The notes: generated from the letters alone by a model not told the origin. DNA of 64,000 nt from Pseudobdellovibrionaceae bacterium (GCA_019637875.1 JAHBUW010000008.1:124001-188000); one strand, 5' to 3'. Counted from the stretch's first letter, positions 16,942-25,388 are shown. Made by a program: numbers and translations.

Positions 16942-17382
16942 ATGGCCAGAAAAGTCTTTTTTAGTTTCAAATATGAAGACGTCACTCGCGCGATGGTGGT
17001 CCGAAATAGCTGGGTCACCAAGGAAAAAGAAGCTGCGGGCTTCATTGATGCCGCCGACTTCGAGGAGGTGGAGCGAAAGGGTGACGCCTCCATCAAAGCA
17101 TGGATCGATCAGCAACTAGAAGGAACGTCCGTCACCGTTGTTTTGGTTGGGGCAAAAACATGCGGGAGCAAGTGGGTAAAATACGAAATCGAACAAAGCA
17201 AGAAGCGTGGCAACGGCTTGCTTGGAATCGACATCAGCAAAATTAAAAACTTTGACGGTGAAACGTCGGACCGTTGCGGGCAAATCCCCGACGGTTACCC
17301 CTTCTACCTTTGGTTCAAAGAAGAGGGATATAAAAATATGGGTGACTGGATCGAGAAGGCGGCAACAGATGCCGGACACTAA
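16942..17382 (+). CDS. thsB: Thoeris TIR-domain protein ThsB, second copy
   Basis: This 146-residue TIR protein is the more typical ThsB. It begins VFFSFKYEDVTRAMVVRNSW, has GDASIKAWIDQQLEGTSVTV, then KWVKYEIEQSKKRGNGLLGI, where the Glu in KYEIEQS is the expected catalytic residue. The C-terminal tail PFYLWFKEEGYKNMGDWIE is common in the family. Expected activity: NAD+ hydrolysis and cyclisation to a signal molecule on infection. GGAGG lies 5 nt before the ATG. It ends 6 bp before the end of thsA on the opposite strand. Confidence 0.9.
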   Translation: MARKVFFSFKYEDVTRAMVVRNSWVTKEKEAAGFIDAADFEEVERKGDASIKAWIDQQLEGTSVTVVLVGAKTCGSKWVKYEIEQSKKRGNGLLGIDISKIKNFDGETSDRCGQIPDGYPFYLWFKEEGYKNMGDWIEKAATDAGH

Positions 17383-17388
17383 CCTCGC

Positions 17389-18870
17389 TCAATAGCGCTC
17401 CTCTTGAAGCCGTCTAATCATTTTAAGAATTTTTGGCACACTCGCGGTCAGAGATCTGGGTTTTTTCTCCAGACGCTTCAGCTCAGCCAAGAACTGCTTG
17501 GTTTTCCATGAGCCCTTGACCTTGGATAACTTCGGCAGAAGTGCGCCTGCCATATGACCGGTGAAACCAACAGGAATTACCGGCATGCCTTTCTTCAAGG
17601 CAATTTCAAATTCCTCTTTAACGCCATTGGCGAGAACGATAGCCCCAGTTTTTTTATCTCTCTTGTTTCCAAACAAGAATATTGCAACCCCAGCCTCGTC
17701 CAAGATCGACTCCCGGTATTGCGTCCACAACGCCGGCAGGCTCTTTCCTCCGGTAGCAAACTGAGGGAACGGACGAAGAATCAAGAATGGATCGACACGG
17801 CGAAACTTCGTGGAAAAGATATGGTCTAGAGCTCCATTGATTACGGCGTCACCTACTCCGACACCGAATCCTGTCACGACCTCATATCCGCCTTTTACCA
17901 GGCTTTTGCCGAGTTCATGGACAAACTGTCTAGCTTCGGGCTCTCCAAAGGGCTCATACGTTTCTGCACTGCCGGAGATGAAAACTCTCTTCCGCTTTAC
18001 CCGCGTTTCAATCATGCGTAAAAGCGTCGTCACGTCGTGATAGTCGTCCAGCAAAATGACCTTGATTGCGAACCGCTTCAGGTCGCGAATCTGTAGCTTC
18101 TGTTTCGTCTTGGCGTAAATGTACGCATCACGATTATTTTTGAATGCAGGATCAGTCGGGTGAACCCGGCGCATCAGGCAGAAATGCTCACGCTGATCTT
18201 TGCCCAATAAAATTCTAATGCGGCTCAAAATGTATTCGATGTTCGGATCGCTAAAGCTGAACCCCAAGAAAAGAAAGGTCTTGTCCACCAGATCTCCGCG
18301 AAGGGCAGTGGAAAACAGCTCTCGCTTACTAGAATAGCCCTCGTAGTCATCCTTGGTGACCACGGCTTCATCGGCCAAGGAAACATCTCCATGCATTTTG
18401 TAGACGATTGCATCGCGCATTGGGACGTTCACGGCCAAACTCGGAACAGTCTTCTTTACGTCTGGAGTCTTCCCGGCCTCGTCAAGCACCTCTTCGATCA
18501 AATGATCATAGTTAGTCGTCCAATACGTCTGGATAGGAAGCCTGGCGAGGATTCGGTGGTTCTCCGTGAGGTTCGCCTTCCGACTAAATTCATTGACCAG
18601 CGCTTCATTGATACGATGTCGACCGCCTTTTTCGTTCACGTGATACTGGGCGACGGCGATGAGGTCATTCTCCTGATCTACGTTCAGTCTGATCTCTTTT
18701 GCAATTTTCCGCAAAAGCCCACGCCAATCGACAAATCCAGCCGGAATCGAAAGTCCCGCGCCAGCAAAAATGGCTGCGGTTCTCTCCTCAATTGCCTTCA
18801 CGTACCTATCAAGGAAATCTTCGATTTCGGGGGTAACCTTGAAGCGTTTTACCTTTGTGGTCTTTTTCAT
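17389..18870 (-). CDS. thsA: Thoeris effector ThsA (SIR2-SLOG NADase)
   Basis: A 493-residue protein with the two ThsA domains. The N-terminal SIR2 domain shows AIFAGAGLSIPAGF, WTTNYDHLIE, and the His of YKMHGDVS, then FLGFSFSDPNIE. The C-terminal SLOG domain (from about residue 300) shows KRVFISGSAETYEPFGEPEA and GYEVVTGFGVGVGDAV, the pocket that binds the signal made by ThsB. When activated, ThsA destroys NAD+ and kills or arrests the infected cell. Start ATG 18870 is used; an in-frame TTG at 18918 gives a longer form with no ribosome site. Unlike most Thoeris loci, thsA is convergent to thsB. Confidence 0.92.
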   Translation of the reverse strand: MKKTTKVKRFKVTPEIEDFLDRYVKAIEERTAAIFAGAGLSIPAGFVDWRGLLRKIAKEIRLNVDQENDLIAVAQYHVNEKGGRHRINEALVNEFSRKANLTENHRILARLPIQTYWTTNYDHLIEEVLDEAGKTPDVKKTVPSLAVNVPMRDAIVYKMHGDVSLADEAVVTKDDYEGYSSKRELFSTALRGDLVDKTFLFLGFSFSDPNIEYILSRIRILLGKDQREHFCLMRRVHPTDPAFKNNRDAYIYAKTKQKLQIRDLKRFAIKVILLDDYHDVTTLLRMIETRVKRKRVFISGSAETYEPFGEPEARQFVHELGKSLVKGGYEVVTGFGVGVGDAVINGALDHIFSTKFRRVDPFLILRPFPQFATGGKSLPALWTQYRESILDEAGVAIFLFGNKRDKKTGAIVLANGVKEEFEIALKKGMPVIPVGFTGHMAGALLPKLSKVKGSWKTKQFLAELKRLEKKPRSLTASVPKILKMIRRLQEERY

Positions 18871-18938
18871 GTCGCAACCCCACTCATGCGCAAGCTCCGC
18901 GCCCCGAAGCCAAACCAATTCGCCGCAGAGTCGTCGGG

Positions 18939-19790
18939 CTAGTAGTTCAGCACCAACAGCTCCGCCACATCTCGATCTTGCGAGTTAAGATTGATCTCGC
19001 GGCGGGCCCTAACCGGCTCTAGGCGGTATTGCTTGTAAATGGCACGAATAAACGGCGTATCGCTATTGCTAAGAGCCCACTTCACTCCGCGTTCCGTAAG
19101 CTCATTGCAAAGAGCAGCCAGGCGAACCTGATCTTTCTCGCGGAACTGGCCGGCCGTATAGCGATTGAAGTCGGCATAACCGCCCAGCTTGTAATAAGGC
19201 GGATCGAAATAAATGAAATCGCCCTCTTCACAGCCGATAACGGCACCCTCAAAATCCCCCCGCAGGATCGTCGTTCCCGCCAATGCCTTAGAAACCGCGC
19301 GGAAGTTATCAGGGTCGAAATACCTGCGATCATATGCGCCATAAGGAACATTGAACTGGCCCTTCTGATTCACACGAAAGAGGCCACGGAAGCAGGTCTT
19401 GTTCAGATAAACGAAGTGGGCTGCCCTCGTAACTAGATCCAACGTCTTCGGGGAGATCGCTCGAATCCGCAGGAAATCTTCCTTGGTATTGGGAAGCCGC
19501 TCTAGTTTCGTAGCGACAGCCTTCCAATCGTCGCGAATGGCCTCGTAGGTGTCGATCAGCCACTCGTTCTGATCTGAGATCACAGCCACGGGATGCCGCA
19601 AGGAAAAGAAAACTGCCCCGCCGCCGATGAAGGGCTCTAAATAACGCTTATACGTCTTCGGGAAATGCGGAAGAAGTTGCGAGACGAGAGCCTGCTTCCC
19701 TCCAGCCCATTTAATGAAAGGCTCGGCCCGGAACTCGGGTTCAACGGAAGATCGGAGGCCAAAATCTAGCTGCTTCGTTTCGATACTCAT
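18939..19790 (-). CDS. D12-class adenine-specific DNA methyltransferase
   Basis: A 283-residue N6-adenine methyltransferase of the D12 (Dam/DpnM) class. The SAM motif EPFIKWAGGKQ is near residue 20, FIGGGAVFFSL follows, and the catalytic DPPYYKLGGYADF lies near residue 175. It adds a methyl group to adenine in a short DNA site and thus protects host DNA. ATG 19790 gives a normal N-terminus; the open frame extends to 19847. It is divergent from the controller and second methyltransferase, 43 bp apart, and belongs to the same restriction-modification cluster. The recognition sequence cannot be read from the protein; GATC is common in this class. Confidence 0.88.
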   Translation of the reverse strand: MSIETKQLDFGLRSSVEPEFRAEPFIKWAGGKQALVSQLLPHFPKTYKRYLEPFIGGGAVFFSLRHPVAVISDQNEWLIDTYEAIRDDWKAVATKLERLPNTKEDFLRIRAISPKTLDLVTRAAHFVYLNKTCFRGLFRVNQKGQFNVPYGAYDRRYFDPDNFRAVSKALAGTTILRGDFEGAVIGCEEGDFIYFDPPYYKLGGYADFNRYTAGQFREKDQVRLAALCNELTERGVKWALSNSDTPFIRAIYKQYRLEPVRARREINLNSQDRDVAELLVLNY

Positions 19791-19833
19791 AGGCTGTGGA
19801 CTTAAAAGTAGCAACCCTGCATATTCGCTGTCA
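19791..19833. promoter_or_regulatory. Compact divergent control region with possible C-box
   Basis: Only 43 bp separate the divergent starts of the D12 methyltransferase and the XRE controller. It contains ACTTAAAAGT at 19800-19809 (ACTT and AAGT half sites around AA), like the operators of restriction-modification C proteins. Both transcripts must start within or beyond this small region. Confidence 0.45.
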
Positions 19834-20076
19834 ATGGCTGAAACCAAACATCCGGAATGCGTTCAATTCGGACAGCGTCTCCGGATTCTCCGCAAACAGA
19901 AGGGGTATTCCCAAGAAGGCTTCGCTCTTCACGCTGAAGTGCACAGAACATACCTGGGCGGACTGGAGCGTGGCGAGCGGAATCCAACCCTGACAGTTTT
20001 AGTCAAAATTGCGCGGGCTCTCGGAGTTCCAACATCGAGATTACTACAAGGCGTGGGAGGCGGAGATGACGCATAG
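19834..20076 (+). CDS. XRE-family controller protein (C protein-like)
   Basis: An 80-residue helix-turn-helix protein that is all DNA-binding domain: FGQRLRILRKQKGYSQEGFA is the first two helices, and RTYLGGLERGERNPTLTVL is the recognition region. This size and sequence are typical of the C proteins that time expression of restriction-modification genes. Its 3' end overlaps the second methyltransferase by 11 bases. The start has no clear ribosome site and may be leaderless or nearly so; the frame is open upstream. It probably binds the short divergent region before it. Confidence 0.85.
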   Translation: MAETKHPECVQFGQRLRILRKQKGYSQEGFALHAEVHRTYLGGLERGERNPTLTVLVKIARALGVPTSRLLQGVGGGDDA

Positions 20077-20872
20077 GGTCTTCGTCATGGACAACCGCGA
20101 GCTCGAACGCCTCGAAGATCAGAGCGTGCACCTGACCGTCACCAGCCCGCCCTACGTGACGACAAAGTTCGAGCGCGATCAGGAGTTCGATTACGACGGC
20201 TTCATTAAACACTTCTCGAAAGTTTGCGAGCAGATTTTTCGTGTAACAGTGCCTGGCGGACGCTTTGCCTTGAATGTCGCCGACATCATCACGAAGTATC
20301 GCTACACCGACGACGACACAATCACCAGGCTACCCTTTGGCAGCGACACACTCCAGGTGGCGCAGCAAGCGGGCTTCAGGCTTTTGGAACGATTTATCTG
20401 GGACAAGGGCTTCACCCGAAATTTCGGCGGCCCGCTTCTCGGCAGCTATCCGTACCCGCTCACGATCTTCAATCAAAACTACTTCGAGTACATTTGGGTT
20501 CTGCAGAAGCCCGGCAAGCGCCGCGTGAAGCAGGAGGTCCGGGAAAAGAGCAAATTTGCGCTGGAGGAGTGGAGATCCTGGACTCAGCAATGGTGGCGTG
20601 TCGAAAGCATCTCTGAGAAGTTCAAACACCATCCGGCCATTTTCCCGGTCGAAATTCCTTACCGAATCATCAGAATGTATTCCTACGAGGGTGACACCAT
20701 TCTTGATCCGTATATGGGCACGGGGGCCTCGATGATCGCGGCCAATCGCTGCAATCGAAGGTTCGTTGGCTTCGAGATCGACCCGCAATGCCCGATCCTG
20801 ATCGAAAAACGGCTGGATTTTGATCTTCAACCCCTCCTTGAAACCCGGCCGCAGTATGAGGTCATCCAATGA
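20066..20872 (+). CDS. DNA methyltransferase, beta-type order (SPPY)
   Basis: A 268-residue DNA methyltransferase with catalytic motif IV near the N-terminus (VTSPPYVTTKF, about residue 28) and the SAM motif at the C-terminus (ILDPYMGTGASMIAANR). SPPY favours N4-cytosine but some N6-adenine enzymes have it. Start ATG 20066 is preceded by GGAGG. It overlaps the controller gene before it and the next gene after it (ATGA). Two methyltransferases of different class in one cluster often mean either an asymmetric recognition site or a DpnII-like arrangement. Confidence 0.88.
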   Translation: MTHRVFVMDNRELERLEDQSVHLTVTSPPYVTTKFERDQEFDYDGFIKHFSKVCEQIFRVTVPGGRFALNVADIITKYRYTDDDTITRLPFGSDTLQVAQQAGFRLLERFIWDKGFTRNFGGPLLGSYPYPLTIFNQNYFEYIWVLQKPGKRRVKQEVREKSKFALEEWRSWTQQWWRVESISEKFKHHPAIFPVEIPYRIIRMYSYEGDTILDPYMGTGASMIAANRCNRRFVGFEIDPQCPILIEKRLDFDLQPLLETRPQYEVIQ

Positions 20873-21684
20873 AAGACGCTTTCTCGCTCGATCCCTGGCG
20901 AAAACTTGGCTGGAGAGATCCCTTCTGGGAGCTCCTACGCTTTTATTGCTCGCTGCGTGGAAATGAGCAGAAGGCATTCTTAAAGGAGCTTTCTGGATCC
21001 AAGTCGCCGGATTCAAGATGGTGGGATCTGCTCGGACTAACCGATGATGCGGCAAAGCTCATCGTGAGCTATTGCGAGCAGCGGGAAAAACTTATTGAAA
21101 AGGCGCTCGAATCGCTTCGGACGGAAGAAGAGGCCATCTCGTTCTGCAAGAAAAACAAGATTGAATGGGCTGTTACCAAGACAAAGAGCAAAGACCACCA
21201 TCAATCTACAAAGACGCTGATCGCGACCGTTTCCGCGATTGCGGAACGCGTTTGCAAGAGCCTAGGCGAAACGCTCGAACCGAATCCTCAAAAGCGATGC
21301 GTTTGGTGCATTGACAATCATCTTCACGTTACGGCCAGGAACCTCGACGGCGCGGTGCCCTCGCTGCAAGATCCGTACATTGTGTGGGAGATCAAAGAGT
21401 ATTGGGGCAAAACCAGCGGCGGCAGCAAGATGAGCGACGCCGTTTACGAGTGTCACCTCGTTGGCCGCGAGATCCGCGAGTACCAGGAAAAATCGAAGCA
21501 CAAAATCGCGCACGTCGTCTTTCTCGATGGAAAGGACCAGTGGCACAGTAGGAAGTCGGATCTGGCCCGATTCATCGACCTGCATAACCAGGGACTGATC
21601 GACCATCTATTCATCGGGCGAACGATCGAAACGGAGTGGGAACCCATCCTTACCAAGCTGGTTCGGGCAAGACGGGATGTCTAA
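20869..21684 (+). CDS. Probable type II restriction endonuclease
   Basis: A 271-residue protein with no strong family match that I can name. Its place is telling: it overlaps the methyltransferase by 4 bases and lies in a cluster with two methyltransferases and a controller. Near residues 165-180 it reads LQDPYIVWEIKEYWGKT, that is an Asp followed by E-I-K, as in PD-(D/E)xK nucleases. An HVVFLDGKDQWHSRKSD segment follows. I infer it cuts the site protected by the two methyltransferases. It could instead be another accessory protein. Confidence 0.6.
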   Translation: MKDAFSLDPWRKLGWRDPFWELLRFYCSLRGNEQKAFLKELSGSKSPDSRWWDLLGLTDDAAKLIVSYCEQREKLIEKALESLRTEEEAISFCKKNKIEWAVTKTKSKDHHQSTKTLIATVSAIAERVCKSLGETLEPNPQKRCVWCIDNHLHVTARNLDGAVPSLQDPYIVWEIKEYWGKTSGGSKMSDAVYECHLVGREIREYQEKSKHKIAHVVFLDGKDQWHSRKSDLARFIDLHNQGLIDHLFIGRTIETEWEPILTKLVRARRDV

Positions 21685-22451
21685 TGAGGATTCCAGGCGG
21701 ACTTTTCGCGACCCGAGCTAAGCATCTACGGCAAGAAGTCCTCACCGATCTATTAGACGCCTTCTATCGCGACGGCGCTTTTCCAGGGAAAGTACATTTT
21801 CTCATTGCACACGAAGCGCAGACGGACCTCATTGAAAAATTGGTGGAACAGCAGTTGATTTATGACGTCAATGATCAACTGGAGCTGTCTATCTTCGGGT
21901 TATTTATTCTTGAAACGGAAAAGAGTCGCGCCATCGTCCAAAGGTGCGAATCAGCTCTGGATGCGCTGAAGGAGAGGTTCAGAAGAAATCCATCTCAAGA
22001 GATAACCGTCGTTGCCTTATCCGAAGAACTCGGCATCGAAGCCAAGTCTCTGTCTTGTGACTTGTACTACCTGACCCAGCTCTCCATTTGGCAGACGATG
22101 GGCGGAAAGCCGATTTCATCCCTCAATTTGAAATTCGACATTCTGAGGCAGAAGTCATTCTCTGAGGGGTTTAAAGAAATCCATAAGTTGAGGTTCGGCG
22201 GGAAATTCAAATTTCTCAAAAGAAAGTTTTCTCCAAGCCTTAATCACTCTCCCTGGGACTCGAATAGAAAGTCAGTGTGGGTGCGCGGAAAGGAATTTTT
22301 CGGATTCTGGCATACGCTTTTTGTACTGCTTCTGGCCGTCGGTAGCTTCTTTGGAATCAAAAGCTGCAACTCCAAGGATGAAGTCCATCTGCCATCGCCA
22401 ACGGTCGGCGGTTTGTCCGCACCCAACGGGAATCCTAATTCGCCAAAATAG
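21684..22451 (+). CDS. Unknown protein with C-terminal membrane helix
   Basis: A 255-residue protein coupled to the putative endonuclease by a TAATG overlap. The first 150 residues look alpha-helical, with a possible winged-helix segment (EITVVALSEELGIEAKSLS). One membrane helix lies near residues 211-231 (FWHTLFVLLLAVGSFFGI), followed by a short Pro/Gly-rich tail. Base use is a little more AT-rich than the neighbours. Its stop codon lies inside the left arm of the hairpin at 22437-22487. It may be a cargo gene unrelated to the restriction system. No function can be assigned. Confidence 0.65.
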   Translation: MRIPGGLFATRAKHLRQEVLTDLLDAFYRDGAFPGKVHFLIAHEAQTDLIEKLVEQQLIYDVNDQLELSIFGLFILETEKSRAIVQRCESALDALKERFRRNPSQEITVVALSEELGIEAKSLSCDLYYLTQLSIWQTMGGKPISSLNLKFDILRQKSFSEGFKEIHKLRFGGKFKFLKRKFSPSLNHSPWDSNRKSVWVRGKEFFGFWHTLFVLLLAVGSFFGIKSCNSKDEVHLPSPTVGGLSAPNGNPNSPK

Positions 22452-22487
22452 CTAATGGCGTGTGGGCATTAGCTATTTTGGCGAATT
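22437..22487. terminator. Perfect 21-bp hairpin ending the restriction operon
   Basis: Arms 22437-22457 and 22467-22487 are exact reverse complements around a 9-nt loop. The stop codon of the upstream gene lies within the left arm. The stem is not very GC-rich and has no long T tract, but it contains AAAAT/ATTTT and is by far the strongest hairpin here. Probable terminator, possibly also an mRNA-protecting element. Confidence 0.65.
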
Positions 22488-22530
22488 AACTCCGCTTGAG
22501 ATAAACAACTTCACTTGCTAAAAAGCTCGC

Positions 22531-22983
22531 ATGACCGAGGGGATTCGCCGTCAAGGCTTCAAAAACAACCAACACCAGATTGACTGCTGGAATAGCTATT
22601 TAAGCCTGTTCGATACGCTCAGGCGCGAATCGCTCATTTCCTGGGAATCCTACTGGCGTCGCGCGGAAGCCATGCAGGAATCCGTCTGGGGCGAAACCAG
22701 CAGCGGTCTAAGCCATGCCGAAAAACGCCTCGTCCACGAGGCTATCGCCAAGCTGACGACGCGGGAACAGCAAGTAATCCACCTGATTTTCTGGCAAGAC
22801 CTTTCACTTTCGCAGGTAGCGGAGCGGCTGCAAGTCACGAAGTCCACCACGCAGACGCTGAAACGCCGGGCGATCCAGAAGCTACGGAAGCTCTTGTCAT
22901 ACGATCCCCGTATAGTGAGAGACTTGAAATCTTCCGAAATCCCAATCGAAGTACCGAAACACCTCGACACCATAGCGAGCTGA
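22531..22983 (+). CDS. Sigma-70 region 4-like regulator
   Basis: A 150-residue protein. Residues about 70-120 are a sigma-70 region 4 helix-turn-helix: LTTREQQVIHLIFWQDLSLS, then QVAERLQVTKSTTQTLKRRA. There is no region 2, so it is not a full sigma factor. Similar short proteins are found in integrated elements and phages, where they act as late or replication regulators. It precedes the replication-relaxation-like gene by 45 bp. No clear ribosome site is seen. Confidence 0.7.
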   Translation: MTEGIRRQGFKNNQHQIDCWNSYLSLFDTLRRESLISWESYWRRAEAMQESVWGETSSGLSHAEKRLVHEAIAKLTTREQQVIHLIFWQDLSLSQVAERLQVTKSTTQTLKRRAIQKLRKLLSYDPRIVRDLKSSEIPIEVPKHLDTIAS

Positions 22984-23028
22984 TTTTTTCGACTTGAGCG
23001 ATCTCCCCGAAAAATAGGAGGCGCTATC

Positions 23029-23754
23029 ATGCCCAAACACGAACGGCCCACGGAACTGCTCAACTTCGTCGCGAAGACTGGCTTTATCACCCGCGATCTC
23101 TGGCTTGAGTTTTTCTTTAAAGGTGGCAGCGAACGCTGGGCTTACCAGTCCTGGCGAAATCTGCACGACGCCGGCTACCTAACCCCGCATCCCACCGGAT
23201 GCCTGAAGGATGTATCCATCTTGGACCTGAAACGATGTCCACGAGGGGAATGGTTTTACGGCAAGCCCGTAAAGCCGACCTTCATCGACTTTATCGAACA
23301 CGATCTCCATCTCTACAGGGGCATTCTCCATCTCGAACGCTGCGGCCTGGTCCGTTTTTGGGAAACCGAAGGCAAGATCAAGTCGCGGCTCGGGCAGGAG
23401 TTCGGTTACAACCCGCACGAGTATAAGAACGCGAAGTATCCAGATGTACTTGTCGACTTACCGAACGCAGATCGCCCTTGGGCCGTCGAAATGGAGCTCT
23501 CGCGGAAGTCTACGGAACGATACTGTCGCGCGATGAACGCCTACGCGAGCATGAAGGACGTCGGCGGCGTGGTTTTTGTCCACAAGAAGGATGTCATCAA
23601 GAACGCAATCCTGCGCGCGATCAAGACGACTTATTTTCCGTTAGACGAAACTCCAGTGGCCTTTATCTCGCTCGAAAATTGGCAGACAACGCCGAGCCAA
23701 AGTTTCCGGAACGTGGTCGGGCCACTGTGCAGACATCCTGCAAACGCTGCATGA
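23029..23754 (+). CDS. Replication-relaxation-like mobile element protein
   Basis: A 241-residue protein. The N-terminal 70 residues look like a winged helix (FVAKTGFITRDLWLEFFF, then WRNLHDAGYL). The C-terminal half has YPDVLVDLPN and WAVEMELSRKSTERY, a nuclease-like fold with Asp, Glu and Lys in the right order. This two-part layout matches the replication-relaxation family known from plasmids and integrative elements. GGAGG lies 7 nt before the ATG. It is followed by 240 bp without a gene that hold a large nested inverted repeat. Confidence 0.6.
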   Translation: MPKHERPTELLNFVAKTGFITRDLWLEFFFKGGSERWAYQSWRNLHDAGYLTPHPTGCLKDVSILDLKRCPRGEWFYGKPVKPTFIDFIEHDLHLYRGILHLERCGLVRFWETEGKIKSRLGQEFGYNPHEYKNAKYPDVLVDLPNADRPWAVEMELSRKSTERYCRAMNAYASMKDVGGVVFVHKKDVIKNAILRAIKTTYFPLDETPVAFISLENWQTTPSQSFRNVVGPLCRHPANAA

Positions 23755-23818
23755 TGTGCGCTTCGGCGCGCCGGTTCGTCATCTGATTCTTACAAACCGA
23801 AATCACTGCTGAATTCGA

Positions 23819-23926
23819 TTCCACCCGCCCATTCAACGGTTCCTCTTTTGCTCCTGACCTCCCTCCCCCGACGAAGCGGTGAAGGGAGGTCAGGAGCGAG
23901 TAACCTATCCATCTGGGCGGGTGGAA
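23819..23926. repeat. Nested inverted repeats, possible origin or structured RNA
   Basis: An outer 13-bp stem (23819-23831 with 23914-23926) encloses an inner 15-bp stem (23850-23864 with 23883-23897, 18-nt loop). Both stems are perfect. The region lies between a replication-type gene and the excisionase and carries no gene. It could form a cruciform in DNA or a folded RNA. Confidence 0.7.
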
Positions 23927-23994
23927 GTTTTGCGGTTTTAACTGAGCATGATCCATACGGACGAACCTTGAGCAATCAGGGGTAAGGAAGTAAC

Positions 23995-24216
23995 ATGGTC
24001 AGCAACATTTACGAGCTGAAAAGCTCGGCGATCTTTGACAATCGAAGAGAACGCGAGTGGCTAACGACGAAGGAAGCAGCTCACTTTCTCGCGGTCAGCC
24101 CGAACGCGCTCCGAATCATGGTGCATCGAAACCAGATCGAAGCGTACAAGATCGGACGCCGACTGCGATTCAAGCTGAAGGACTGCCAGGCCCTCTTTCA
24201 AAAGAAAGGGGCCTAA
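23995..24216 (+). CDS. Excisionase-like MerR/HTH_17 DNA-binding protein
   Basis: A 73-residue protein of the excisionase (HTH_17) family: WLTTKEAAHFLAVSPNALRI is the helix-turn-helix, followed by the wing YKIGRRLRFKLKDC. Xis proteins bend DNA and steer the integrase toward excision. AAGGAAG lies 4 nt before the ATG. It ends one base before the start of the integrase gene, the usual pairing. Confidence 0.85.
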   Translation: MVSNIYELKSSAIFDNRREREWLTTKEAAHFLAVSPNALRIMVHRNQIEAYKIGRRLRFKLKDCQALFQKKGA

Positions 24217-24217
24217 A

Positions 24218-25318
24218 ATGGCGATCAGAACCTATATCGAGAACGAGAAAAAGCTGTACGAAGTCTATGTGAACGGGCGCAATTCCCGCGGAGCAAGAGT
24301 CCAACGGAAACGCAATGGGATCGAAACCCTCCGCAAAGCCGAGCAGGTCGAATTTGAGCTCAAGCGCGAGCTGGCGGTGCTGCGAGAGGAAAAGGTGCCG
24401 CTCCGATTCGGTGAGTGGTTCGACGAGTGTATGCGGCAGATGAAGATCGACAAGCGACCTTCCACCGTGGACAACTACCAGAGCCAGATCCGCAAATGGG
24501 TGCTCCCGCATTGGCGGGATACCGAGATGCGGGCGATCACCAGGGCCGACGTGCATGAGATGATTTTTGAGAAGTGCGCGGCGATCCGAACGCCCAACAA
24601 CCGCAAAACCGTCTTGAAGCTCGTAAAGAGGCTTTTCGAGATGGCCGTGGACGAAGGCGTGATCGACCGGACTCCCTGCGCGGGAATCCAGGTGAAGGCT
24701 TCGGAGGTGGAGCAGAAGGTGCTCACCACCTCCGAAGCCGAGAAGTTCCTGCGGGAAGCAGCTCTTGCCGATCATCGTTTCTATCCCATGTGGGCCTTGG
24801 CCCTCATGACGGGGATGCGATCGGGCGAGATGTTCGCGCTCCGCTGGAGCGACGTGGACCTGGATAGCCGGATCATTCATGTGACGCGGCAATGGACTTC
24901 CAAGAATGGGTATGGACCGACGAAAACGCAGAAATCGAGGATCGTCCCGATCTCCGACGACCTTTTGAGCTTCCTGAAAGGATTAAAGCTCAAAAGGGGC
25001 GCGGAGGAATCTGTTCTACCGAGGTTCCCGGAATGGGAGAACGGCGAGCAGGCGCGGATTACCCGAGAGTTCTGCCAGGTCGTCGGCGTCACACCTATCA
25101 AGTTTCACGATCTGAGAGCGACGTTTATCACCAACTTACTGGCCCGAGGCGAATCCTTGGCGCGTGTGATGTCCATCGTTGGGCATCACCAGCTCAAGAC
25201 CACGAACGGCTATCTACGAAAAGCCGGGGTGGAGGTTCAAGGCGGTACAGATAAGCTGGGTTATAAACTTCCGCAGGTCGGTGAAGCCCAAATCCTGAGT
25301 TTGCGGCAGCGGGGCTGA
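24218..25318 (+). CDS. int: Tyrosine recombinase / phage-type integrase
   Basis: A 366-residue integrase. The N-terminus carries an arm-binding type domain, residues about 65-150 are the SAM-like core-binding domain, and the rest is the catalytic domain. All catalytic residues are visible: Arg in MTGMRSGEM, Lys in TKTQKSR, HDLRAT (HxxR), His in VGHHQ and the nucleophile Tyr in NGYLRKAG. It cuts and joins at the tRNA-fMet site. It ends 71 bases before the right direct repeat, as is usual for tRNA-integrating elements. Length and order look intact, so the island may still move. Confidence 0.95.
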   Translation: MAIRTYIENEKKLYEVYVNGRNSRGARVQRKRNGIETLRKAEQVEFELKRELAVLREEKVPLRFGEWFDECMRQMKIDKRPSTVDNYQSQIRKWVLPHWRDTEMRAITRADVHEMIFEKCAAIRTPNNRKTVLKLVKRLFEMAVDEGVIDRTPCAGIQVKASEVEQKVLTTSEAEKFLREAALADHRFYPMWALALMTGMRSGEMFALRWSDVDLDSRIIHVTRQWTSKNGYGPTKTQKSRIVPISDDLLSFLKGLKLKRGAEESVLPRFPEWENGEQARITREFCQVVGVTPIKFHDLRATFITNLLARGESLARVMSIVGHHQLKTTNGYLRKAGVEVQGGTDKLGYKLPQVGEAQILSLRQRG

Positions 25319-25388
25319 AACGCCTTGCTTCCCGATGCTTCTCGCGATACCGATTGTTAAAGTTTTCGCGGGGTTGGGCGCAACCCAT

